NCBI GenBank assembly: GCA_960531495.1
Contig: OY482865.1
Span: 13,738,287 to 13,802,286, forward strand
From: Zeus faber
Taxonomy: Eukaryota; Chordata; Actinopteri; Zeiformes; Zeidae
Direction: 5' to 3'
DNA: 64,000 nt
Shown in pieces: positions 1 through 14,272 of this stretch. Position numbers and translations under genes: made by a program. Below the pieces are notes generated by a model that worked only from the letters and a program-made list of their open reading frames with translations, was not told the DNA's origin and did no database searches. Position 1 is the stretch's first letter, and every line of letters begins with the position of its first letter.

Positions 1-26
1 TCTATAATTCCATTTCTGTTCCGTAG

Positions 27-1015
27 GGAGGCGGGCTTGGACTTGGCGGTCTGGTATGTTTCACGAATGTGAATTGAAAAATGAATTTTGTATTCTCACA
101 AGAAGCTTTCATTAAAACTTAAACCTTTATTCTATTGAACTTCATATCTCTCTTGATTAAAATGCAAAGCTGCTTTGAGACATGAATTGTAAACATGAAA
201 TTATCCGGATATTACCCGGAGGAGCTGTATGTGTGAACGCGAATGTCCGAATCATTTGACCTGGACATTATCTGGACTTTACCCAGCCAGCACCCTAGTA
301 CAAAGTCCGCATGATGTCCGATTGAGAGGTATGTCTGACCGGAGCAGGTGATTGTCCGGAGCATTCACAGTGAGCGAGTGGGAGTGTCGCGAGTTGATTT
401 ATCATGCGCCAGTTATTTACCTTCCTGTGCATCTTCGTGCATGGAGTGTAGCTGCTGCGTACTCCTTTCTGCTTTCCTTTATATTATTTATATTTCCACT
501 TTTTCATTTATATTGCAGATATGTCCAAATACATGGAGTATCAACGCAAAAAAAAGCCTAACTACTGATAAGTCTGTAGCCTAGTCCGCCATCTTGGGTG
601 TGCTGTAAAACTCTGCAGTATCACTGCATCACATCCTGCCTCCTGCGCGCTCTACCCAGGCTCCGTCCCTCGTCTAAACCAAACAGTATTTCCAGGTGGT
701 GTAAAGGCATCTGACATGGACAATCTCCTGTTCGTGTGTGAAATGTGTGAAAGGGTAAATCCAGACAATGTCCGGATAATCGGGTCCGGACATTATTCGG
801 ACATTGTCCAGAGTGCATGTGTGAAAGCAGCTCAAGTGTGGTACACTTATGAATAAAATCTGAAACTTGTGTATAAATCTGCCGAATCCTTCCTTTTTAA
901 AATCACAGACTTACAAATGACCAGTTGTTTCATTGGTGTGTGTTTGTAGAGATTTAAGCCCAGCCCTGGAGAATATGATCCGTTCAGAGCATCCAAAGGA
1001 GAGAAGGGGGAGAAG
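27..1015 (+). CDS. col7a1: col7a1 exons at the NC1/helix junction
   Basis: Two exons are proposed. Exon 950-1015 (66 bp, 22 codons) lies between gtttgtag and gtaggg. It reads [20 protein letters not shown] and two more residues (EK), so it looks like the end of NC1 entering the first Gly-X-Y triplets. Exon 27-53 (27 bp, between ccgtag and gtatgt) reads as a Gly/Leu-only peptide, GGGLGLGGL, without Gly at every third place from its start, and is less certain. Further exons may be hidden in the 200-base gap at 3801-4000, since the next exon I can place is at 4524. Confidence 0.5.
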
Positions 1016-4000
1016 GTAGGGGACGCACACATACTCACGCACATTCCATCTGACCTTAACAGTCTTAGACTCAGGTTTGAGAATTTCGTTTAATCCTGAG
1101 TTTTATTTCATAGATGCATGGATAATGAATGAGAAAAAAAGCAAAGCTTGGAGATCAAACTTTCATGTTAATGTCAAACCTTGTGCCTTTGTCAAATTAA
1201 ATTTTAGGCTGCCTTTCATCATCTGGCCAGGGACAGCACATACAAATTAGCCTTTTGGACTAATTCTGATTTACAGCTTTACTGTTTATTAATGGACATT
1301 GTCCCTGACCAAAAAATATAGTTATTCATAGAGTGATTCAGATATTCATAGAGGGATCCTGGCAGGAACCTATCTAACTGTGCAGCATTTCTCTCTGCTC
1401 TCCCATTATTTTCTTTATTATTGCGTCAGCAGGTGCGGCTGAGGCATCAGCTGAGGCATCAGCTAAAAAGGGAAAGTCACGGGGGTCGGAAGTAATTTAG
1501 ATAATCATCAGCTTACTTCATAAAAGCCAAATTCTAGCATCTTCTCCCTCTCTGAGTGGGTTCGGTCACCTGCACACTGCTTCAGTTGTCATCTGCTGTC
1601 TGTTACATTAATGTATTAGTCTGAAGTCACCTTGGCTGCTTAAGCTAAGTTAGTCTCAAGAGCCCAAAGAGCTTTACTGGACCCAAATTTTGCATATTAG
1701 AATTTAACTCCTAACCCTAAGCAAATCCATAGTAAGACTTATTTATTTCACGATGAATGGCAGTGCCAGCATGCATAAATAACATGCTTCTTGAGCTAGA
1801 CATTTAGAACTTTTGGTGCTAAAATCAGTTTGTGGCAGTTTCACTTGCAACACGCCACCCAAGTGGCATTGTCAGGGACCTCCGGCACACAGACACAGAC
1901 GACGGGGGTTGTAGACACCAGTTTATTGTAGTGAGTTGGGTAGCTGGAATTAGCCCAGGAGCAGATAGACATGTGTCGTGACAAGGCTGCTTGCTTTACC
2001 TGCTGCTTGTTAGACGAACAGCCCCTCTATTATTTGTCAAAAATGCACGGTGGTGACTGTGGAAGGAATGTATGGTTTATGGCAGTGATATGATATGATG
2101 ATAATTGAGGAGGCAGCCTCTAAAAAGTGACTGGCCCAGTCCATTTCCCACCAACCGCCCTGCAGTGACTGAGCAGGGACTGTGATACCACGTTCATTTT
2201 CAAACTTTTTGGAAAGGAGACACACATCTGGGACTGGATCTAGTTTGATTTTGAATCTTGTGTTTTTAGTAAATTGTTCTTACCTTTTTTTAACCTTTCA
2301 CCCTTTTCTCAATTTAGTTAGTTACATTTATAAGCATTCATAGTATTTTGAAGGGGGTGTGTCGCAGGGCAGCCACACCCCTTCCTCGTCCCCTGTTGAG
2401 GCTCCAAGCGTCTTATGAGATCATCAGACTTGGTGCCGATAGTGATTTTTGTGATTTTTCCTTTCCTTGGTCCATCTTCACCGATGGGTGAGGAATAGCT
2501 GTTGAATGTGTTACAGCTGCACTTTTCCACATGACTGACCCTATCTCAGTGCCTCCAGCCATCGACTTAAACCGCTGAATGATAGAAATGCCGATCAGTA
2601 TGTAAGACAGCACTTTATGGTCAGTTGGTCTGATACTGGCCAAAATCACTGGATCGGTTATCGGGAGGAAAAAGTATAATCCAAACCATTAGCCTCAACT
2701 ACTACGTAAATGTTTAACTAAACTTTGAGCGACACGCCATAAAGAGACATGTGTCACAACCTGCATCACAGCCAGTGCATACTCCTCCACGGAACAAAGA
2801 GAGAGAGAATTCAAAATGCCTTACATAAAATAAATAGAGCATAGAAAACTAAAGAAATTAGAAAAATATAAAAGATAAAATATAATAAAAAGTCAGTGTT
2901 TTAAGTGATGTTTGCATGCAGAAAAATAAATCCTTTTGGGTACTATAAATGACACTGCTTCACTGTTTCAATGCTTATATTAATGATTATGCCTATAATA
3001 AACAACAAATATTAAAACATATTATTGATATTTGTGGCAAGGATAGCATTTAAATGGAAATTCTACATTGAACTGGTTTAACTGATCGATAGACCAATGT
3101 CTTTGCGGCTAGCAAATGCATTGTGTATTTTAATAAGTGGCATTGTGTGTTTAGAACAGCAGCAGCATTGTGTGTTTCAAACAGCAGCATTGTGTGTTTT
3201 GCACCGCAGCACTGTCTGTTTCGAACAGCAGTGGAAGTGGCAGATTTCATACCTCCTGTGTTTCCGTTCACAGAGAGATATAAGTTTCAGGTTCCAGAAG
3301 GGCAGAAGCTGAATGAGAAGATGGGTACTCTGGCTCTGCAAAACTGAGTCACGTTGTGGGCTCCGTATTTCTTCCTTTAGGGGAGTAGAATATTTGTTTC
3401 ATAGTTCGAGCATGATGCTTTACAGACAGCTAGATTAAACAAAGTGCATCCAGACAAATGTATCATTAACAGCCTAGTTGTTTAAGAGAGGGAAAAAGAT
3501 CAGTATCGGATTGGTATGGCAGATACTCAAGGTTGCGGTATTGGACATGAAAACTTGGTGTCAAGCCTTCCCTATTAAATAACATAGATACTGTTTTTTA
3601 ATGTTTATGAAGAATTCTGTTGACTTAGGAGACCGTCAAAAGTGTAGCTGACATCATAACGGGTCAGCATAATATATCATAGTTCAGTATTTACTGTACT
3701 GTATGTTATTTATCTATGCAGTGGGTGGTAGTGGGGGTAAACCTCCTTGCAACTGTGGAAAAACATGTTTGAATGTGGAATGTGGTTTGATAGCTGTTTG
3801 NNNNNNNNNNNNNNNNNNNNNNNNNNNNNNNNNNNNNNNNNNNNNNNNNNNNNNNNNNNNNNNNNNNNNNNNNNNNNNNNNNNNNNNNNNNNNNNNNNNN
3901 NNNNNNNNNNNNNNNNNNNNNNNNNNNNNNNNNNNNNNNNNNNNNNNNNNNNNNNNNNNNNNNNNNNNNNNNNNNNNNNNNNNNNNNNNNNNNNNNNNNN

Positions 4001-7000
4001 AGTTTATGTGGAGTGTAAAACCCACTATCCCTTCACAGTTGTGGTTTGCCCTGCACATGATGGTAACTAATTAGTATTGGATAGGAAAACTAAATCTCTT
4101 TAACGCAGGTATTATTTAACCTTAACCTTATTTTTTGCTCATTGGGAAACTCATTCAGCTCAATGTAACTCACATTGTACGGCAGTCGGCTCAAGCTAGT
4201 CTCTCAATACTGGATCAATTTAAGAGATTATGACGTCAATCAATTTGGGTTGACTTCCAATGATTGAAAAATAAGCTTTATAAAAGAAAGCTATAAAAAT
4301 AATAAGCTTAAAAATACCTGAGTTTTCATATTACCTCTTGAATATTAAAAATATTTTAGTTGTATTAACCTCTACACAAACCATCTCCATCAGACTATCA
4401 GCTAAATACTTAATACAAGACACATCTTTTCTGAGAGGTTTAAGAGCTCTTGGCACTGAGCTTTTTTTTACATTTTTATTTTATTTATTTTTCATTTAAA
4501 ATCATTTTTCCTCCATTGTGAAGGGACCTCCTGGAACAGATGGTATTCCTGGGTTGCCTGGACGACCAGGAAGGACTGGACCACCGGGTTCTGCAGGCCA
4601 ACGGGTAACTAAAAAAACAAAACTTTCTCATCTTATTGAGATTATTTTGTTTCCCGGTATTGTGTGACTCTAACACTAATGGTCTTTTTCAGGGGGTTCC
4701 AGGTGTGCCAGCTGACATGGTAAGTTTCATTGAAAAGCATACTGTATATCTGTGAAACGTTATCTGGTTGGGAGATATAGAGATACAAGTCTGAGGAAAA
4801 CTATTTTCAAGAAAAGGGAGTAATAAAGCTTCATGTACTTCATCTTTTGAGTAGTTTCGTCCATTGTATGCTACCCTATATCCCTTTTTCCAACATACCT
4901 GTTTCCTTTCTAAGTGACACACCTGCAGGGATGAATTAAGTAAAACATATAACCAAGCATCTTGTGGATGATTTAATGCTCTATAAACATCGGTACTGGC
5001 AAAAAGTCAGACACCAAAGTCTAGATGACGACCAGCTAAATTGAATTTTAAAATTTCTATGTTCTTTTTTTCAGGGACCTCCAGGAATCGCCGGTCCCAA
5101 AGGCCAGAGAGGAGAGAGGGTAAGTGACCTTACGCTCAACCTTCAACAGTGAAGATTCATTGCAGCACGATATTTACCTTATTTTTCCAAGACTCTGACT
5201 TTTTTCTCAGAATATTTGATGATTTGTTCATGACAGCAAAAATCTGTTCTCCTCCAGGGAGAACCGGGATATGTTATCGGAGGCATGGAGGCGGGCTACA
5301 TCCCTGGAAGGAAGGGAGAACCAGGCTCCTCTGTAAGTCCCAGACCTGCTAACCTGCACGCATTTTGTTTACCAACCCTGCAATTCTTTCAAAATATGCA
5401 GGTACGAAATGCCATCTGAAACTTATACCGTATATTTATTGGGTATTAAAACTACCTCCCCCTGTAATGAACGTGACGTATAAGACCCAAACGCAGCACA
5501 CAGCACCGGCAGAGTATTAAAGGTTTATTTACAAAGGGAGGAATAATAATTATCTGGAAAAAGGATTAAGGGTCGTTCGGGGATCCGGTGTAAGCCTGAG
5601 GGCACAGGGTTCGGAGTGTGGACATGCTGGTAGATAGGCGTAGGAAGGCAGACTGGGACAAGGGAGGTTTTGAGGAGACGGGGGAAGGACAGGGTCAGAC
5701 AAGACAAGGATCAGCAATAAACTAGCATTCATTGAGAAAACTTGGAGAACACCACGCTATGTGACAGTACAATCAGACAAAGTCTGGATGAGGAGCTGGG
5801 GTTCTTATGGAGAGTGGTAATGACACTTTGACAAGGATCAGCTGTTCCAGCCAGACTTGGAACCAGGAACCACACCCACGCTGCTCTATCAGGTATGGAT
5901 TTGGACATACTAGATAGAAGCGGGAAAGGGAGGAAATACACATAAGGAGACCTGTAGACTGAAGGGCAGGGCTGGGGCCGTGACAGTAACGGGAGCCTCC
6001 AGGCGATCCACAAGGTCTTCCCGGGTGGGCCACGTGGAACTCCCGGACGAGGGAAGGGTCCAAGATGGAGCACCGCGGCAGCCAGCTCCGTCCCTCAGGA
6101 GGCTAGGTGTAGGCGGGGTGGTGGTCCTCTGATCCGGGCAGGTGGCAGGGGAATGGTCGGAGGGCAGAGGGTGCTGGTAGAGCCGGATTTGACCTGAGAG
6201 ACGTGGAAGGTTGGGTGAGTGCGCGTACTCTACCCAAGCTAACTGGGTAAGAGGAGGGTATGGAGAAGACAACACAGCGGAGAGCCGCCTCGAGTTCCTG
6301 CTTAGCGCAGTCCGACTGCCCATTGGTTTGCGGGTGGAAGCCAGATAAGAGGCTGACTGTGGCTTCAAAGGGCGGAAAGAATGCCTTCCAGATCTGGCAA
6401 ATGAACTGGGGTCCATGGTCAGTGACAATATCTACCAGGAGATGTGCAGGCAGAAGACATGGCGGACCATGATGTCAGCGGTCTCCCAGGTGGAGGGAAG
6501 TTTGGGCACATCAAGACGACTGTGACAAGGTCCAGGGCGACATGTGACCAGGGTCGGCTGTGGGTTGACAAGGGACGGAGTAACCCGCCACAGGGGCAGT
6601 GCGAGGCCTTACTTAGAGCGCAGATGTTACAGGCCAAGAAACACTCCCAGGTGTCTGTAGCCATAGAGGGCCACCAGAAGCTTCTTCTAAGAAAGGAGAG
6701 TGTCCATCCAACACCAGGGTGATAAAAACCGTGAGTTGTGACTCCATTGGAGAACCTGTGAACGAACGGTGTCCAGGAGAGACAGATGGTTGGGAGGCCC
6801 ACCTCCAGGGTCAGGTTGCACCCTCTGAGGATCCCGCACTACAGACTCGATCTCCCAAGACAGGGCCCCCAGAACACAAGGGGAGGGCAAGATGGTGTCG
6901 TGACTCGGTGGAGCCTCTCCGGAGTCAAACGGGCGGGATAGAGCACCAGGCTTGATGTTCTTAGACCGTGATGGAAAAATTAAAACGTACAAAAAACAGG

Positions 7001-9326
7001 GCCCAACGGGCCTGACACAAGTTCAGTTGTTTGGTGGACTGGATATAGGCAAGGTTCTTGTGGTCCGTCCAAACTATGAACAGCTATTCACCTACATCAA
7101 GCCAGTGCCTCCACTTATCCAGGACAAGCTTAAAAGCAAGTAGCTCCCTGTTACCTACATCATAGTTGTGCTCTGCCGGGGAAAGACAACGTGACAAGGA
7201 GGCCCTGGAATGAAGCTTGGAGTCAGGATCAGAGCCCTGGGAGAGGACGGCCCCCACTCCTACGTTGGAAGCATCAACCTTGATGAAGAACTGCCGAGAG
7301 ATATCGGGCTGCACCAGGATGGTAGCTGAAATGAAGCATTCCTTGAGCCGGCAGAAGGCTTCTTCAGCAGCAGGGGTCCAGGCAAAGGGAACCGCAGGGG
7401 AGGTGAGTATGGTGAGAGGGGCTGCAAATCAGCTGTAGTCCCTAATAAAACACCGGTAGAAGTTGGCGAAGCCCAGGAACTGCTACAACCTCTTGAATGT
7501 GGAGTGAACCGGCCATTCAGCGACTGTGCGGATCTTCTCCGGGTCTGTTCTCACCTGCCCACACTCAGTGATGTAGCCCAAGAAGCCCACAGAGTTCACA
7601 TGGAACTCGCACTTCTTCCCTTTCACAAAAAGTATGTTTCCCAGGAGCCTCTGGAGCACCCGACGGACATTGAGCTTGTGTTCTGCCAAGTCACGGGAGA
7701 AAATCAGAATGTCGTCTAAGTAGACAAAACCAAAGCGGTTCAGGAAGTCCCTCAGTACGTCATTGATTAGGGCCTGGAAGACGGCAGGGGCGTTTGAGAG
7801 GCCGAAAGGCATCACTAGATACTCCTGTCCTAGTGGGGTGTTGAATGTCGTCTTCCACTCGTCCCCCTCCCGGAAGCAGACCAGGTGGTAGGCGTTTTGC
7901 AAGTCCAGCTTGCTGAAGACTGTGGCGCCAGGCAGGGGTTCAAAGGCAGAACCGATGAGAGGCAGAGGATACTTGTTTGTTGTAACTGTAATGTTATTGA
8001 GCCCACGATAATCCATACAGGGTCGTAGGGACCCGACGTTCTTAGCAACAAAGAAGAACCCCGCTCCCACGGGGGAAGAAGAAGGTCGGATGATACCTGT
8101 AGAGAGTGACCCAGTGATGTACCTCTCCATGGTTTCATGCTCAGGACTGGACAGGCTGTAGAGAGGGCTGGAGGGCAGGGAGGCACCAGGCAGTAGATCA
8201 ATCGCACAGTCGTACGGGCAATGGGGTGACAGACAGAGCGTCCTCTCCTTACTGAACACCTCCCCTTAATTGTGATATTCAGCAGGTACGAGGTACAAGA
8301 TGGAAGGAGGCGGCTGACGAGAGGGATCTTGGGTGGCATAGGAGAAGGGGTTATCTTAGTTGACAGAGTCTTTAGAATTTCCCCAAGATGTACTACCTGA
8401 GCGCCCACGGCATGTTGCGTGTCCATGAATCCTCGAATGAGCTGGTGGTGCCGGTGGAGGACCTCGTCATGGGTGAGGATGGTCTGATGAATGGGGGTCA
8501 TGGCTGCTGGGTCCATGTTAGGTTCTGGTCGTTCTGTCATGAACGAGACGGATAGGACCCAAAAGCAGCACACAGCATGGGAAGAGTACAAAAGGTTTAT
8601 TTATAAAGGGAGGAATAATACTGATCTGGGAAAGGGATGAAGGGCAGGTGGGTTGTTCAGGGGTCCGGTTGGGCAGGCTGAGGGCACAGGGGTGTGGAGT
8701 GTGGACAAGCTGGTAATGATATCGCATTCATCTCAGGAACGCCTTGAGGGAATTTCTTCAAATTTCTCACAAACGTCCACATGGACTCAAGGATGAACTC
8801 GTTAGAATTTGATGGCTAATGGTCAACGGTCAAATTCACTGTGACCTCACAAAACACATTTTTGGCTTTAACTCAAGAATTCATGCCCCAATTATGACAA
8901 GATTTCACGCAAATGTCTCATAGCATAAAATGATAAAGTGATGACATTTTATATCCAAACGGTCAACTTCACTGTGACATCATAATGTTCTGCAGAAACA
9001 CTTTTCTGGCAATTATTTAACGCTGTAACTCAGGAACAGAAGGGGAGATTGTGACCATATTATTTCACATTGCTCTGATACTGAATTGGTGACATTAATC
9101 TTGGGTGCCCACTTTGAAACTGTGTTGATTGTATCCAGTAGATGTGTGTGAAGCATCTGTGTTTTACAATTTGTAGCATCTTTGCAGCAACATCAATATT
9201 TGAAGCATTGTCTACTGCCATGGCTACAACTTTGTGTTTGATCAGCTTTATTGGCCAAGCATGTGAACACATACAAGGAATTTGTTTTTATTTGAGAGCG
9301 AGAGAGAGAGAGAGCGAGAGAGAGAG

Positions 9327-9383
<57 letters not shown>

Positions 9384-12034
9384 AATATGACAAAGGTAAA
9401 GATAAACATTTCAACTATTATGTCTGCAACTTGACAGGTTGGCAGAGGCATGCAACCATGATGCAGTAATTCTAGTTTTTTTTTTAATATTTCAGGGCCC
9501 TCAAGGACCTTCTGGTGTACCAGGGGTCTCTGGAGCTTCAGGCCTGCCTGGTCACCAAGGACCACCGGGTATACCTGGAATATCTATCAAGGTAGCGTGG
9601 ATCAATTCTGCCATCTTTCTGTCAATGTGCTTGAGGAGTACAATGACTGTAGACAATGATCCTGTCGCCGGTTCACCGGTCGTCCTTCCTTGGACCACTT
9701 TTGGTAGGTACTAACCACTGCATTCCAGGAACACCCCACAAGACCTGTCGTTTTGGAGATGCTCTGACCCAGTCGTCTAGCATCACAATTTGTCCCCTGT
9801 CAAAGTGGCTCAGATATTTACTTATTTTTCCTGCTTCCAACACATCAACTTCAAGACGGTTCACTGGCTGCCTAATATATCCCAGCTCTTGACAGGTGCC
9901 ATTGTAACAAGATGATCAATGTTATTCACTTCACCTGTCAATGCTTTTAATGTTGTGGCTTATTGGTGTATGTATTGTGGGTTCAAAAGATTCCATAAGG
10001 GTTACCTTGATATCTTGATACTTCTTGTGTTGGCTAGAAAAGCCTTTCTCAAGGTTTCTGAAGAACACTTTTGTATTTTATTGTATGGTGTGCTTTGCTG
10101 CAACTGGTATTGTCCTGTAGTGAATCAGGCTGTGACAACACAAAGGATTTGGCATGTGATGAATGACAAATCTCATGTTAATGGTCAAAGTCTGTGTTTT
10201 TTACTTTGTAGGGAGAACCTGGGGAGCCGGGGGCCAAAGTAAGTATCAAAGATGCCAGTTTGATCCCCGCCCGTTAACTAGAATGCTTAATTAGCGGTTA
10301 GAAACTCAAACTGCGGATCCTAAAAGCAGAACTGTATCCAGGGAACAAATAGTCATTGGCTTTATTGATTTAGCTTTAAACATCACAGCAGAGATGTGTC
10401 TGCTTGCAGAGAAATATTAAATTTAACGCTCCTCAATTTACCATCAATTTACCATAGCTTTTTTTATTTATAAACTATTGGTATTATTCTGTATTATTCT
10501 TATTGGAGAATATTTTATGTTGCTTTGGAAAGGGTTTGCGTGGGAAGCAGGGCCTGAAAGGGGACAAGGGAGACCAAGGAAGAGATGTAAGTGCCCGTTG
10601 ACAGATTGTTTCTATGTTGTTTGAAATGGCTTTGATAGCCCTGAAAGGAAAACTCTACCAAAGTGATTGGCATTAGAATCTTTTAAATGAATCCGGTATT
10701 GAGAGAATAGGGCTGAGGTAAAAGAAAAATCTAGTTTTCCTTCAACAATGGCAAACGACAGTAAATACAGTCATATATAATCATTTGATGCTTCATTTGT
10801 TTGAAACTCAGTACAGTGTACTATTTTATATTGCTTGAATACTTTCGCTAACTAAAACACACATGCCCACCAGGGTATCGCCGGATTGCCCGGTCCAATC
10901 GGCATCGATGGGATACCAGGGTTACCAGGGCAGAAGGGAGAGAGAGTAAGCTTGTTGTTTACCCACCAGGGAATAATAACACATTGTCTCCACTGATCAA
11001 AACTGTCAGTAAAACCGTTATTGAGCTAATATACCTTTCCTCAGGGAGAAAATGGAATCGGTATACAGGGTATTCAAGGTTTCCGTGGAGAGCCAGGAGA
11101 GAAGGTACCAAAAAAAATAAAAAATCAAAACCACCAGGGTTTTCCTCATTTTATTCATTTTACAATTGAAATAATATTTGTAAGATAAATAACCCCCTGA
11201 AACCCCAGCCGTGTTCAATACCTAGAGCGAAAATTGATCTGTCACCAAGAGAAATATTTTTGTAATGCATCTTTGACTGAATACTCTTAAAATACTGTAT
11301 ATATATATATATATTTTTTTTTTGGAAATATCAACTTAACAAAAAACAAATACATTATCACTTACACTGCCATAACCATAACCTTGGCTCATTTCGCTTT
11401 TTTTAGGCTTCAACATACAATCTCTTTCTCTTTGAGTTTATTAATTCAACTTTTGTCTTGCAGGGAAACATAGGCTTCTCTGGACCCATGGGGCCCAAGG
11501 TATTATCACATCAACCTGAAAAAATAAACACACGATCCTATTCATTGATTTTTGAATGATTTGATTCAATTTTTCTGACATTACCTGTCCAAGACCCTTA
11601 TACCTTATTTATCAAAAATAATGCTGTGTCTCGTTCAAGGGTGAGACGGGCAAACAGGGCGTCCAAGGAGTCATTGGTCCTCGGGTACACTCTCCACCTC
11701 ATCATTATCTCCATGCCAATATAGAGCATTACTTCATAGTTTAGCTTCAATCAAATTCATATGATGTAATCTCAGTCTAACAAGTGAAAAAGCTTAATGA
11801 AGGGTGCTATTAGCACCATGATGAAAGGTTTCAGAACCAGTGTGTGTTTTTTCCTATCTGCAGGGGAAAAAGGGACTGAATGGAGAGCAGGGGGAAAAGG
11901 TGAATTAATCCTCCACACATTGAGTTTCCCTGAAAGTCGTTAGGCTGAAAGTATTCACTGTACGTCAATGTGATGTGATGAGAAAATTTATTTCAGATTT
12001 AAGTGTTTCAAATAGTTTGATGGGAGTTGGGTGT

Positions 12035-12071
<37 letters not shown>

Positions 12072-14230
12072 ATGAGTGCCACAATTATAAACATTTCTGT
12101 GTAAGTTGGGGTACATCCTGGGTGTGCTGTCAAATGCACCAATTCACAATTATTGTTTCACACTTGTTGACTCAACTGGTAAGGTTAACTTGTTTTTCAT
12201 CCAAGGCTAAAAAGTGAATGTGTTTCACAGGGTGACCGAGGCGATGTTGGACCAATGGGGCCGCAGGGACCCGTGGTGAGTATTTCATTTCTCAGATTAA
12301 AGTTTCTATTTATATAGAATGTAGTTTAACTACGTGTCCACGGAACAAGAAACATTCATCTAACCGCTGATGGTTTCATTTTCTTGTTGCCAGATACAGT
12401 AGATTCTTTAAAAAATAGCGGGTGCTGATATTTTAAAAGAAAAAATGTGCTTGTGGCAGCTCTAAAGCTCCAATGTGATTATTTTTTAACTTACAGTACA
12501 GATGTGTCCAACCCAAGAAAATAAAGCCGACGTAGTTTAGTCCACCGTGGTCAGACCTTTTTTTTTTTTCCTCCACCCACGTAACCCTTCTATTTATGGA
12601 TTTACACACACTGACTCACCTGGTTAAAAGTGATTATTTCCTGATTCCGTTCGGCTCACACGGATACATATCACGCAAGTCTCATGATGTTGACGGTTGT
12701 GAGGAAGCAAAAGTAAAATACTTTCTATTCAGGGGTTACTCGGATTATCGGGAATAATTGGGGTTACCTGTGATCGTGAGTCACACTCTCACACCTTTTT
12801 GGGAATCTGTTATAAATGGCTCTGGCTATAATGTCTTGCTTGGCTAACTTTTAATTTTAACTCGCATAATGAAGAGGAGTAGATTATCTGCGGTGATTTC
12901 AGCCAGGTGGGCCATCTCGGTGTCTTTGCAGTGCAACGTCAGTCCTTTCTTGTGTTGAATGTCCAATCAGGTACTAAAGCTCAGGCTAAAATTAAAACAC
13001 TTATTGTTGATACGGTTCCGTTTTATAAATTGACATTGTGTATACATTTTAGTGTATTTTTTTATTATTATTTTAGGGATTGACCGGAGCAAATGGACAA
13101 AAAGGAGATGAAGGTCAAACGGGGAGCCCCGGAGATCCTGCCAAGGGTGTAAGGACATCAAAATATTACTTTACCCAATGCATATTCCATAACTGTCATT
13201 CCGTCAGCAGCACTGTGTTCAGTACTGTCTCACAACACACATTTACCTTGTTTGTTTTTATATAACAGATCATCGGTCCTACTGGAAAGAAGGGTGCCAG
13301 GGTAAGTCACCCAACCTTTCTCTGACTCACGACCCACCTGAAAATTTTCAAAAATGTTTGCGGCCCACATCCGACCGCAAGTCACAGAGGAGACGGGCGC
13401 GTTCTCGGAGAACGTTTGTTTTTTACAATCAAATGAGCGCGGACAGTGGAGATGAACGTAGTGTTCCATTAGTTGCTATCTGTTGGTTCACCACGATGGT
13501 GATGCATCTTCAAAGTTTTAAAGAGAACTACAGTGAAATGAGTGTAAAACATTTTTTTTTTTTTTTTTAATTAAAAATTCGTTTTTAAAAAGTTTTGGTA
13601 ATGATTTTCAAACATCATCTTCTATCTGCCACCCCCTTTTACGTCTGCTAATCCAATGGGAAGAGGGCACTCTTAAAAAAAAAAAAAAAAGACATCCTGT
13701 TACTTTTTTGGCAGTGAGGACCGCTTTCAAAGGTGGAAAGCGCCTCAACTTTTTTTTTTTTTTTTTTTCAGAAAAGCTTGTGTGATTTCAACTGCTTTCA
13801 CTGTGTTATGTTTTTGATTCGAGTGCTCTGAGGGTCGGAGTAATCAAGTTGACATTTCCTGCCATAAATACAGGGTGTGTTTATCTTCTCAATTGGCGCC
13901 TTCAAATAAGTGAGTCAGCTCCGGCTTTACATTTGAACTGCCGAGACACTCTTAATTAATTGTTTGGAGAGTTCCGGCACACTTTGATCGGGTCCCCTGG
14001 GCCTGCCTGACGGAGACAATTATGATTTCCCCTCGTTCATTTACGAAGGGTGACTAAATTACTAAATCCTCTTGAGTCAAATGAACGGGACCCGTTTATC
14101 TCAGTCCACAGGGTGCCATTAAAAGTTTGGGGATTTTTTTTGTTCCCCACTGTTGCAGTCATTTTGTCTGGTGAATGAAAGTTATGTTAATTGGCAAGCA
14201 GGTTTGTTGGCCCTGTGAAGTCTAGTGTGT

Positions 14231-14272
<42 letters not shown>

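Larger units (their letters stand above)
1016..4523. other. Long intron stretch without recognised coding sequence
   Basis: Apart from the LTR fragment, a degenerate tandem repeat and the N gap, I see no Gly-X-Y exon here. An isolated reading frame near 3255-3345 after ttcacag has no collagen character. Missing helix exons could sit in the gap. Confidence 0.5.
5463..8715 (-). mobile_element. Gypsy-type LTR retrotransposon, internally deleted, minus strand
   Basis: It is bounded by matching LTRs in the same orientation: a full one at 5463-5985 (TGTAATGAACG ... CCGTGACA) and a truncated one at 8535-8715 (TGTCATGAACG...). Between them, on the minus strand, come a short gag start (from about 8518), RT, RNase H, integrase and a chromodomain-like tail in that order. 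This is the gypsy (Metaviridae-type) gene order. The middle and end of gag and the protease are missing, and the pol frame is broken by stops and shifts. It lies in the intron between collagen exons 5258-5332 and 9496-9591. Confidence 0.88.

Noticed and set aside
12733-12775. Gly-rich frame [10 protein letters not shown] after ttctattcag, candidate collagen exon
   Set aside because: The only usable donor (gtgagt at 12776) would end it in phase 1, unlike all neighbouring helix exons; no phase-0 GT donor fits.
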